DNA from: Clostridia bacterium
GTDB taxonomy: Bacteria; Bacillota; Clostridia; Christensenellales; Pumilibacteraceae
Assembly: GCA_900767465.1 (NCBI GenBank)
Contig: CAAGAW010000005.1
Span: 1 to 17,049 of the forward strand
Length of the DNA stretch: 17,049 bases
Direction: 5' to 3'
Position numbers and translations under genes: made by a program. The notes below the pieces were generated by a model, which saw only the letters and a list, made by a program, of their open reading frames with translations, was not told the DNA's origin and searched no databases. Shown here piece by piece: positions 1 through 6,169 of the stretch (its first letter is position 1; each line of letters begins with the position of its first letter).

Positions 1-16
1 CGTGGCAATCGCACTG

Positions 17-108
17 GCGCGACGCGGCGGCACGAAGTGCCGTAAAAACAGTCCTCAGGTGACTGTTTTTAGCCAAAGCGGCGAAGCAACTTGTTGCGAG
101 CGGGGAGG
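17..108. repeat. Structured repeat X, copy 1 (three hairpins)
   Basis: Three hairpins follow each other: GGCAC-gaa-GTGCC (29-41), AAAAACAGTC/GACTGTTTTT (44-53 with 61-70, loop of 7), and GCAA-cttg-TTGC (86-97), then a purine-rich tail. A second copy lies at 16824-16912 with the same order and near-identical joining sequence, but with different bases on both sides of stems 1 and 3. The middle hairpin ends in T5 on both strands and could act as a bidirectional terminator. No coding capacity was recognised. The strand of action is unknown. Confidence 0.7.
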
Positions 109-123
109 GAAGACTTACTTGCA

Positions 124-627
124 TACACGGACGAAATACTTCTATCGTGGGGGATTTCTCCGCTGCGTTCGGGCTGTCGCCCTCACTCCGGTCGAAATGA
201 CATTATAAAACAAGGGCGGGCTGTGAGAAACGGTTTTGCCACATTTAACCAAAATGACATTATAAACCAGACGAACACGTTGTCATTTCGAGCGCGAGTA
301 ACGTTGTTATAGTGATTAACCGAATAAAACCAAACGTACACTTGTACCGCCACTGTCATTGCGAGGAGCGCAAAGCGCGACGTGGCAATCTCCCGGAAGG
401 GAAGACGGACGCGGCGTACACGGACTTTATACTTCTATCGTGGGGGATTTATCCGCTGCGTTCGGGTCAAAACCCTCACTCCGGTCGAAATGACATTAAA
501 AACAAGGACGGGCTGGGAGAAACGGTTTTGCTACATTTAACCAAAATGACATTATAAACCAGACGAACACGTTGTCATTTCGAGCGCGAGTAACGTTGTT
601 ATAGTGATTAACCGAATAAAACCAAAC
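124..627. repeat. Imperfect tandem duplication, period about 292 bp
   Basis: The sequence from 124 to about 335 recurs at 417 to about 627 with an offset of 292-293 bases. Shared landmarks are the TCTATCGTGGGGGATTT block, the GAAACGGTTTTG block, and the stretch from the ACATTTAACC motif to the AACCGAATAAAACCAAAC motif, which is almost identical. The repeats hold the family A and B palindromic elements. Short reading frames here are spurious: they lack ribosome binding sites and follow the repeat boundaries. Confidence 0.85.
355..494 (+). repeat. Composite palindromic repeat (families A+B), 140 bp
   Basis: The element begins GTCATTGCGAG and ends TCGAAATGAC, so its termini are inverted (GTCATT/AATGAC). 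Family A holds an ATTGC...GCAAT hairpin. Family B runs from the GTGGGGGATTT motif to its end and folds as ATTT(A/C)-CCG-GGGT-caaa-ACCC-CGG-GAAAT. A 130-bp copy with the same layout is at 8209-8338. The form resembles a REP- or MITE-like non-autonomous element. No transposase is seen in the window. Confidence 0.75.
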
Positions 628-756
628 TTTCACGTTGTCATTCGGGGGCGACAGTCGAGAAATACCCTGCATAAGAAACGGCACGCACATACCCGCGCCA
701 GCCAAATGCCCGCGCGGGCTCCGCGCCCGAGAGCAAAATTTTAGCGGGACGGGGCG
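628..756. other. Non-coding spacer with 12-bp GC palindrome
   Basis: This is the last part of the 5' repeat block before the HPr-like gene. The only clear structure is the perfect palindrome GCCCGCGCGGGC at 708-719, preceded by CGCGCCAGCCA. That phrase recurs near 16964 next to a different GC-rich hairpin, so it belongs to the dispersed repeat set. No gene is supported. Confidence 0.5.
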
Positions 757-770
757 CGAAAACGCTTGCT
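757..770 (+). promoter_or_regulatory. cre-like site (CcpA operator candidate)
   Basis: CGAAAACGCTTGCT matches the Bacillota catabolite-responsive element TGAAARCGYTTNCW at 13 of 14 positions; only the first base differs. It overlaps the -35 hexamer of the HPr-like gene, a position where repressor binding would block initiation. Function is inferred from the consensus and position. Confidence 0.5.
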
Positions 771-794
771 AAAAAAAACGTTTTCGGTTATAAT
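766..794 (+). promoter_or_regulatory. Sigma-A promoter of the HPr-like gene
   Basis: The -35 is TTGCTA (766-771) and the -10 is a perfect TATAAT (789-794), with a 17-bp spacer. A 7-bp inverted repeat, GAAAACG (758-764) and CGTTTTC (779-785), brackets the spacer. The start codon is 36 bases downstream of the -10. Confidence 0.75.
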
Positions 795-830
795 GGGTTT
801 ACAATATATGTATCAGGGAGGATATTATCT

Positions 831-1061
831 ATGAAATCCGTTAAAATCTCGCTCGGCCTTGCGGAAAGCGTTAAAAAATTCGTTGCGATCGTGGGCAAGT
901 ACCCTTACGACATCGACCTTCGCAGCGGCAGATTCGTAATCGACGCGAAGTCGCTTCTCGGCATTTTCAGTCTCGATCTCAGCAAACCCGTTGTTCTTGA
1001 AGTCCATTCGGACGACTGCGACGCGCTTCTTGCCGACCTTAAAGACTACATCGTAGACTAA
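831..1061 (+). CDS. HPr/Crh-like protein without the catalytic histidine
   Basis: The 76-residue product has the HPr fold pattern. The active-site loop, GLHTRP in HPr and GLQARP in Crh, is GLAESV here (residues 9-14), so both the phosphoryl-accepting His15 and Arg17 equivalents are missing. It therefore cannot carry phosphate from Enzyme I. The regulatory serine region is kept: DAKSLLGIFSL (38-48) aligns with NAKSIMGLMSL of Crh, placing the Ser46 equivalent at S41. In Bacillota, HPr kinase phosphorylates this serine and the product becomes a CcpA cofactor. A Crh-like regulatory role is inferred. The start follows AGGGAGG (815-821) with a 9-base gap. The gene is monocistronic, between its own promoter and the 1082-1114 terminator. 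It could also be an HPr-fold protein with no link to sugar regulation. Confidence 0.8.
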   Translation: MKSVKISLGLAESVKKFVAIVGKYPYDIDLRSGRFVIDAKSLLGIFSLDLSKPVVLEVHSDDCDALLADLKDYIVD

Positions 1062-1081
1062 CCGTACGAAAGTTAACACCC

Positions 1082-1114
1082 TGCCCCGATCGTTCGCGTC
1101 GGGGCAATTTTTTT
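1082..1114 (+). terminator. Intrinsic terminator of the HPr-like gene
   Basis: Stem TGCCCCGA (1082-1089) pairs with TCGGGGCA (1099-1106) around a 9-base loop. It is followed by AA and seven T residues (1108-1114). Confidence 0.85.
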
Positions 1115-1190
1115 AGCGGGATCGCGTAAAAACGACGGTTTTACCGGTCGGAAAAGCCGAAAATCGTCGGAAAACCGCGGAAGGACAGGT

Positions 1191-2567
1191 ATGGACGAAC
1201 TGAAAGGTCTTGAAAAAAACGACGTTATCGAAACGGATATTACGTCGATGGGTATGGAAGGCGAAGGCGTTGCGCGCGTGGACGGCAAAGCCGTTTTTAT
1301 ACACGGCGCGATCCGCGGCGAACGCGTGCGGGCAAAGATCATCGCAACCCGCCCGAAGTTCGACGTCGGACTTTTGCAGTCGGTGATTTCGCCGTCGCTC
1401 GACCGTGCCAAACCCGTTTGTCCGGTGTACGGAAAATGCGGCGGGTGCGACCTTCAGCACCTCGTCTACTCCGCTCAACTCGCCTTTAAGCGCGAACGCG
1501 TTTCGGACGCGCTGAAAAAAATCGGCGGATTCGACGTACCCGTCGAAGGGGTCGTTCCGAGCGAACTCAAATACCGCTACCGTAACAAAATATCGCTGCC
1601 GGTACGGCAAATCAACGACCAACTGAAAATCGGACTTTTTGCGAAAAGTTCGCATCGTATAGTCGAAACGCCCGACTGCTTTCTCCAACCCGCGTGGAAC
1701 GCCGCGCTTGCTCCCGCGCTTCGCGGTTTTATGGAAAAAAACGGACTCGTCGGCTACGACGAAGAAAAAGATTCGGGCGACGTACGCCATATCGTGGCGC
1801 GAGAAGCCGGCGGACGGCTGAGTATAACCGTCGTGACTACCCGCGAAATCAAAACGGACGGACTTAAAGAGGCTTTTGCCGGCATCTACCCGCGCATTTC
1901 GGTGTATCTTAATATAAACCGCAAGCGCAGCAACGTGATTTTAGGCACGAAATGGATCCCCGTTTCGCTCGATCCCGAGCCGACGATAATCGACGGATAC
2001 AAAACGGACGTCCACCCCGCGGGCTTTTTTCAGGTGAACGACGACGTGCGCGAAAAACTGTACTCGTACGTTGCGGATCTGTGCGACGGCGCGGTCGCGA
2101 TAGAGGCGTATTCGGGCGCGGGACTGTTGAGCGCGAGACTTGCCCGCAAAGCCGAACGCGTTTACGGTATCGAACTAAATCCGCAGTCGCACGAAGCCGC
2201 GCTTAAACTTTGCCGCGACAACAATATTACGAACTTTACGCCCGTCCTCGGCGACGTGGGCGAAAAACTCGGCGAAGTCCTTGAATCGACCGCCGCGGAA
2301 AACGAAAACGGCGGAGGCTCGGGCAATAAGGAAACGTTTATCGTTCTCGACCCGCCGCGCACGGGAATTTCCGCCGAAGCCGCGGCTATCCTCGCCGCTT
2401 CCGGCGCAGACAATATCGTGTACGTAAGCTGCAACCCGCCCACTTTCGCCCGCGACGCGCGACTTATAGCGGACGGCGGCTACGACCTTATATCGGTCAG
2501 ACCGTTCGATATGTTCCCCGAGACGTCCAACCTCGAGACGGTAGCGATTTTCGGGAGGAAACTATAA
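1191..2567 (+). CDS. rlmD: 23S rRNA (uracil-5-)-methyltransferase, RlmD/TrmA family
   Basis: The 458-residue enzyme transfers a methyl group from S-adenosylmethionine to C5 of a uridine in RNA, most likely 23S rRNA. A TRAM RNA-binding domain covers about residues 10-65. Four cysteines, C77, C83, C86 (CX5CX2C) and C163, match the RumA [4Fe-4S] ligands. HPAGFFQVND (275-284) and EAYSGAGLLS (305-314) form the cofactor site, LDPPRTG (386-392) is motif IV, and SCNP (413-416) carries the nucleophile C414. The C-terminal base motif is TSNLE with E449; the usual His is Asn. In Bacillota one such enzyme can act at both U747 and U1939, so the exact target is open. The start follows GGAAGG at 1179-1184. 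It probably has its own transcription start, because a terminator precedes it. Residues 362-382 form a low-complexity Asn/Gly/Glu stretch between motifs. Confidence 0.93.
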   Translation: MDELKGLEKNDVIETDITSMGMEGEGVARVDGKAVFIHGAIRGERVRAKIIATRPKFDVGLLQSVISPSLDRAKPVCPVYGKCGGCDLQHLVYSAQLAFKRERVSDALKKIGGFDVPVEGVVPSELKYRYRNKISLPVRQINDQLKIGLFAKSSHRIVETPDCFLQPAWNAALAPALRGFMEKNGLVGYDEEKDSGDVRHIVAREAGGRLSITVVTTREIKTDGLKEAFAGIYPRISVYLNINRKRSNVILGTKWIPVSLDPEPTIIDGYKTDVHPAGFFQVNDDVREKLYSYVADLCDGAVAIEAYSGAGLLSARLARKAERVYGIELNPQSHEAALKLCRDNNITNFTPVLGDVGEKLGEVLESTAAENENGGGSGNKETFIVLDPPRTGISAEAAAILAASGADNIVYVSCNPPTFARDARLIADGGYDLISVRPFDMFPETSNLETVAIFGRKL

Positions 2568-2610
2568 CGCGGAGCCGCAGAAAAGACGGTTGAGACCGAA
2601 AAAACCGCAA

Positions 2611-2650
2611 AAAAAACGACTTTCCCGAATCCGAGGAAAGCCGTTTTTTT
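2611..2650. terminator. Bidirectional terminator between convergent genes
   Basis: CTTTCC (2620-2625) pairs with GGAAAG (2635-2640), extended by CG/CG across one mismatch, with a 9-base loop. A run of As (2609-2616) precedes it and a run of Ts (2644-2650) follows, so it has a U-tract on either strand. It serves rlmD (+) and the ABC operon (-). Confidence 0.85.
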
Positions 2651-2690
2651 GTGAGGAAAAATCCGTTCGTCGCAAAAACGACGATACGTA

Positions 2691-3536
2691 TTATAAAACT
2701 TTGGACAGAAAGTCTTTTAATCTGTCACATTTCGGGTTTCCGAAAAACTCGGCGGGCGAAGCCTCTTCGGCGATAACTCCGCCGTCGATAAACAGCACCC
2801 TGCTTGCGACTTCTCTTGCGAATCCCATTTCGTGCGTGACGATAACCATCGTCATACCGTCCTCGGCGAGTTTGCGCATAAGATCGAGAACCTCGCCTAC
2901 CATTTCGGGGTCGAGCGCGCTTGTCGGCTCGTCGAACAGCATTACTTTCGGGTTCATGGCAAGAGCGCGCACGATTGCGATACGCTGTTTCTGTCCGCCC
3001 GAAAGCGTGGACGGATAGACGTTTGCCTTATCTTCGAGTCCGATTCTTTTAAGAAGGTTGAGCGCGTTCTCTTCCGCCTCGGATTTGATTTGAGCGGCGG
3101 TTTTTTCTATCGTCAAAAGTTCTTTTTTCTTCGTTTTCGGACGGAAAAGATTGCCGATTTTGCACCAAAAGTTCTTTCTTTTCGTCTTTGAAAGTTGCTT
3201 TTTGCCGATGGTTACCGGCGCGAGCATTATGTTTTGCAGAACGGTTTTGTTGTTGAACAGGTTGAACTGCTGGAAAACCATTCCGATTTTCTGGCGGTGA
3301 ACGTTGATGTCCACGTTCATATCGGCAAGATTTTCGCCCTCGAACATTATCGTTCCGTCGCTCGGATCTTCCATGCAGTTAAGACAGCGCAAAAAAGTCG
3401 ATTTTCCGCACCCGCTCGGTCCGATGACCGCGATGACTTCGCCCTTATGAACGTCGATGTCGATCCCCTTCAAAACCTCGTTGTTGCCGAAACTCTTTTT
3501 CAGTCCTGCGACGGACAGTAAAACTTCGTCGTTCAT
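2691..3536 (-). CDS. glnQ: Polar amino-acid ABC transporter ATPase with basic insertion
   Basis: This ATPase powers amino-acid uptake at the inner face of the membrane. Walker A is GPSGCGKST (39-47), the Q-loop is QQFNLF (89-94), the signature is LSGGQKQR (178-185), Walker B with catalytic Glu is VMLFDEP (198-204), and the H-loop is H235. At 281 residues it is about 40 longer than GlnQ/HisP relatives (about 240). The extra length is one block, about residues 117-154, in the helical domain between MLAPVTIGKK and the helix before the signature. The block is rich in Lys and Arg and holds one Trp and one Cys. The gene is last in the operon: ATG lies one base past the permease stop, with its GGGGG-type ribosome site inside the permease end. 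The substrate cannot be fixed from the ATPase; glutamine-, arginine- or cystine-type remain possible. Confidence 0.93.
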   Translation of the reverse strand: MNDEVLLSVAGLKKSFGNNEVLKGIDIDVHKGEVIAVIGPSGCGKSTFLRCLNCMEDPSDGTIMFEGENLADMNVDINVHRQKIGMVFQQFNLFNNKTVLQNIMLAPVTIGKKQLSKTKRKNFWCKIGNLFRPKTKKKELLTIEKTAAQIKSEAEENALNLLKRIGLEDKANVYPSTLSGGQKQRIAIVRALAMNPKVMLFDEPTSALDPEMVGEVLDLMRKLAEDGMTMVIVTHEMGFAREVASRVLFIDGGVIAEEASPAEFFGNPKCDRLKDFLSKVL

Positions 3537-3537
3537 A

Positions 3538-4251
3538 TTACGCCCCCTTTCTGTCGCTCTTGGCGAACGCTTTTTCGATAAGCTTGATCATAAGCGTGAT
3601 GATAAGCACGAGCACAATATACACGAACGCCATAAACAGGTACGGCATAATCGTGTCGTAATTTTTGAGACTGATGTTTTTAAGAACGGTATAAAGGTCG
3701 TAGACGGTAATGAAACTGAGTACCGAAGTCTCTTTTATAAGGGTGATAAATTCGTTGCCGAGCGTGGGCAGTATGTTCTTTATCGCTTGCGGAATAACGA
3801 TTTTAACCATCGTCGTGGCAAAACCGAGTCCGAGCGCTCTACCCGCCTCCATCTGTCCTTTGTCTACCGAGTTGATGCCGCCGCGCATGATTTCGCTGAC
3901 GTACGCGCCGCTGTTCATTCCGAAAACGACGATGCCGACGTTCACCGCCGAAACGCCTCTTATACCGAGAGCGGGAAGAAGAACGTAATACGCGATAAGG
4001 AGTTGAACGACCATGGGCGTGCCGCGGAAAAGCGCAACGTAAACCGCGCAGATTTTGTCAAGAACGCGCGGCAGCCGCTTGTACTTCGGCATTACCTTTA
4101 CGATTGCGATAAGCGTACCTATGAGAATACCGATAACGAGACCCAGAACGGCGATTTTTACCGTGTTCCACAGACCGGCAAAGAAAAGTTTTGTATAATA
4201 TTCGCCGGAAAGCGTTTTCCAGAACGTGTTCCAACTGTTTGCAAAATCCAT
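3538..4251 (-). CDS. Polar amino-acid ABC transporter permease (HisM/GlnP type)
   Basis: This is a membrane permease of about 237 residues with hydrophobic segments near 30-55, 72-95, 105-125, 170-195 and 205-228 (numbered from the GTG start). FRGTPMVVQL (78-87) is the family hallmark, and EAGRALGLGFATTMVKIVIPQ (137-157) is the EAA loop that docks on the ATPase. Only one permease gene is present, so it probably forms a homodimer. Two starts are possible: GTG at 4257 and ATG at 4251. I chose ATG because GAGG (4260-4257) then sits 5 bases upstream, while the GTG codon is part of that ribosome site. It follows the binding-protein gene after a 71-base gap with a hairpin. The fold and motifs are ordinary, unlike its two partners. 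Confidence 0.92.
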   Translation of the reverse strand: MDFANSWNTFWKTLSGEYYTKLFFAGLWNTVKIAVLGLVIGILIGTLIAIVKVMPKYKRLPRVLDKICAVYVALFRGTPMVVQLLIAYYVLLPALGIRGVSAVNVGIVVFGMNSGAYVSEIMRGGINSVDKGQMEAGRALGLGFATTMVKIVIPQAIKNILPTLGNEFITLIKETSVLSFITVYDLYTVLKNISLKNYDTIMPYLFMAFVYIVLVLIITLMIKLIEKAFAKSDRKGA

Positions 4252-4269
4252 ATTCACCTCGATTTACGC

Positions 4270-4298
4270 AAAATTTCCCACAAGGTCGTTGTGGGAAA
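4270..4298 (-). terminator. Intra-operon hairpin, likely partial terminator
   Basis: A perfect 10-bp stem, TTTCCCACAA (4274-4283) with TTGTGGGAAA (4289-4298), has a 5-base loop. On the minus strand only a short U-run follows (4270-4273 read as TTTT). It lies between the binding-protein gene and the permease gene, where a leaky terminator or mRNA-stabilising stem commonly sets excess binding protein. The role is inferred. Confidence 0.6.
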
Positions 4299-4322
4299 CT
4301 CGCGTGTTTTTGCGCCCGTTTA

Positions 4323-5186
4323 TTATTTGTTTATGGCTTTTACGATAGCCGCCGCGGGAGCCGCGTCTACTACTACCGCGTAGATGTTGCCGTTAAGCAT
4401 GTCGTTGACCGCGGTGACGGCAGTGTCGTAAGGCTTGGCTTCGACGTTGGAGTAGCCCTCGTAGCCCCAGCCTTCGTCGCCCGCAACGTACCAGTTGCCC
4501 GTGGTGCCGGTCTGGAAGCCGATTTTTTTGCCGGTGAGGGATTTAAGAACGGCTTCTACGTCGGCGACGGACTTGCACTCGTCAAAGTCGGTGCAGTCGG
4601 CGGAAACGATTATCTTCTGCGACGCTTTGTAGTACGTGTCGGTGAAGTCGTTGCTTGCAAGACGTTCGTCGCTGATCGTCATGCCCGCCATTCCCATATC
4701 CGAGTAGCCGGACGAAACGTCGTTGAGAATGGACTCGAAAGCAATGTTCTTGATTACGAGTTTGAGGTTTTTCGATTCTGCGTACGCCGCCGCGATTTCT
4801 ATATCCACGCCGTATGCTTTGCCGTCGTCGCCGAGATACTCGAACGGATCGAACGGACAGTTGGTTGCGACTACAAAATTCGTTTCGTCGTTGGTTACCG
4901 TGCCGGTGGAAACTTCATAGCCGACTTTGGTTCCTTCGCCGCTGAAATACTTGTTGATGATCGCGTCGAATTTGCCGTTTGCTTTGATTTCGGAAAGGAA
5001 CGCGTTGAAGTCGGAAACGAGCTCGGCGTTGCCTTTCTTTACCGCGAACGCATAATCTTCCTGCGTGAGTTCGATATCGATGAGCTTTACCTTCTCTTTC
5101 GACGAGTTGTTTCCGCACGCGACCGCCGCTACTACCATGATCGCGGCAAGGCACAGAGCCGTTACGAGTTTGATTACCTTTTTCAT
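4323..5186 (-). CDS. Amino-acid-binding lipoprotein, circularly permuted family 3 fold
   Basis: This 287-residue extracytoplasmic binding protein feeds the permease. The signal peptide is 1-23, ending in lipobox AVAC with C24 as the lipidated residue. The order of the mature protein is unusual. Residues 33-85 (from VKLIDIELTQEDYAFAVKKG to INKYFSGEG) match what is normally the C-terminal end of family 3 binding proteins. A linker (about 86-102) then leads into what is normally the mature N-terminus: NFVVATNCPFDPFEYLGDDG (103-122), GVDIEIAAAYAE (126-137), AGMTISDER (167-175, with the ligand-carboxylate Arg), the aromatic TYYKASQ, and GFQTGTTGNW (223-232). The protein ends at VVVDAAPAAAIVKAINK, exactly where the displaced segment would normally follow. 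The start has AAGGAG 9 bases upstream. Substrate is unknown; the motifs suggest a polar L-amino acid. The family call is firm and the permutation is well supported by motif order. Confidence 0.92.
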   Translation of the reverse strand: MKKVIKLVTALCLAAIMVVAAVACGNNSSKEKVKLIDIELTQEDYAFAVKKGNAELVSDFNAFLSEIKANGKFDAIINKYFSGEGTKVGYEVSTGTVTNDETNFVVATNCPFDPFEYLGDDGKAYGVDIEIAAAYAESKNLKLVIKNIAFESILNDVSSGYSDMGMAGMTISDERLASNDFTDTYYKASQKIIVSADCTDFDECKSVADVEAVLKSLTGKKIGFQTGTTGNWYVAGDEGWGYEGYSNVEAKPYDTAVTAVNDMLNGNIYAVVVDAAPAAAIVKAINK

Positions 5187-5271
5187 TGTTTTTGTTCTCC
5201 TTATAAAAAATTGATTGCAAATTTGTTTCGTAATCGACTTGCGGCGGGTGCCGAACGTTGATTACGCGCTC

Positions 5272-5300
5272 AGTATAGCACTCCGTTTTTTTATTGTCAA
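5272..5300 (-). promoter_or_regulatory. Promoter of the amino-acid ABC operon
   Basis: Read on the minus strand, TTGACA (5300-5295) is a perfect -35 and TATACT (5277-5272) is the -10, with a 17-bp spacer. An A/T-rich stretch upstream could act as an UP element. The leader to the start codon is about 80 bases. Confidence 0.85.
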
Positions 5301-5307
5301 CTGTTTT

Positions 5308-5404
5308 TGCATAAAAATTCAAAAAAATTTTGAAAAAGTTTTATTTTATGCATAAATAGCCGTTTTATACTGTATATTCCGCATAAAAATAATTTTATGC
5401 ATAA
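5308..5404 (-). promoter_or_regulatory. Operator cluster of TATGCATA-type palindromes
   Basis: Upstream of the ABC operon promoter lie several related motifs. TGCATAAAAATTCA (5308-5321) differs at one position from an ARG box (TGAATWWWWATTCA). TTTATGCATAAA (5345-5356) is a perfect palindrome. GCATAAAA-ataa-TTTTATGC (5381-5400) is an 8-bp inverted repeat overlapping palindrome TTATGCATAA (5395-5404). An ArgR/AhrC-type regulator would suit an arginine, ornithine or related uptake system. The regulator's identity is inferred and uncertain. Confidence 0.5.
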
Positions 5405-5439
5405 TTTAACGGGTTAAGAGGAGATAATACGGACGGCGA

Positions 5440-5960
5440 GCCGCCGTCGGGCGAGGCGGTGAGCCACCGCGGGCAAGTATTTGGGTTGGTCGTGTACGGT
5501 TATTCTCGTTTCTACCGCAGGGGATTTCTCGACTTCGGCTGCGCCTTCGCTCGAAATGACATCGGTGTAAGTATGTTTTACAATGTCATTTTGGTTAAAT
5601 GAGGTATAGCCGTTTCTCACATTCCGCTTGGTTTTATAATGTCATTTCGACCGGAGTGAGGGTTTTAACCCGAACGCAGTGGAGAAATCCCCCACGGAAG
5701 AAGTATAATGTTCGTGCCCGCCCGTTTTCGTTTTGCTCCAGCCTTGGTCTACGACTGCGCGCTTCGCGCTCTGCTCAGGATGACGTGACGAGGTGGGTAT
5801 CCAAGTAGTTTTATTCGGTTGATTTTCGTGGCACATTCGCGCTCGAAATGACAACAGCGTACGCTTGGTTTTTATTGTCGTTTCGGTTAAACGCGGTATA
5901 ACTGTTTCTCACAACTCGGTTTTACGATGTCATTTCGACAGGAGCGAGGACAACGGTTTT
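5440..5960. repeat. Dispersed repeat block, mostly inverted copies
   Basis: This gap of about 760 bases between operons holds no supported gene. It carries a GCGGTG-agc-CACCGC hairpin (5455-5469), a diverged forward family B element (about 5519-5561), and the inverted counterpart of the TTAACCAAAATGAC block seen at 246-259 (5584-5620). It also has an inverted full family B element (5641-5695, stem GGGT-ttta-ACCC at 5660-5671) and a partial inverted copy from about 5929. Elements occur in both orientations. Confidence 0.7.
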
Positions 5961-6002
5961 GGCAAAAGCGGAAAATGCCTAAAATATGCACGGAATTTAA
6001 CG

Positions 6003-6032
6003 TTTACTTTTTCGCCTTCTTCGTCTTATAAT
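6003..6032 (+). promoter_or_regulatory. Possible promoter of the oxidoreductase cluster
   Basis: TTTACT (6003-6008) and a perfect TATAAT (6027-6032) are separated by 18 bp. The -35 is weak and the leader would be about 130 bases. It is the best candidate found between the repeats and the gene at 6170. Confidence 0.4.
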
Positions 6033-6169
6033 ATAGTCGGGTAATCGGCGACGGCACGGTCGCACGCAAAAAAACGGATTGCGACGAAAAAAGTTTATTT
6101 CCGGTAAAGCGTCGCAACGCTTGCCGAAACCTACGAAAACCATTATAATATAAGGAGACGGAGAAAAAA

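Noticed and set aside
2..705. Several open frames of 68-81 codons on both strands
   Set aside because: They follow the repeat units, recur with the duplication, and lack ribosome sites and recognisable domains.
4191..5261. Long plus-strand frame (356 codons) opposite the binding-protein gene
   Set aside because: It is a shadow frame; the minus strand encodes a clear lipoprotein with promoter and ribosome site.
6101..6115. cre-like sequence before the oxidoreductase gene
   Set aside because: Only the CG core and part of the flanks match; at least three conserved positions differ.
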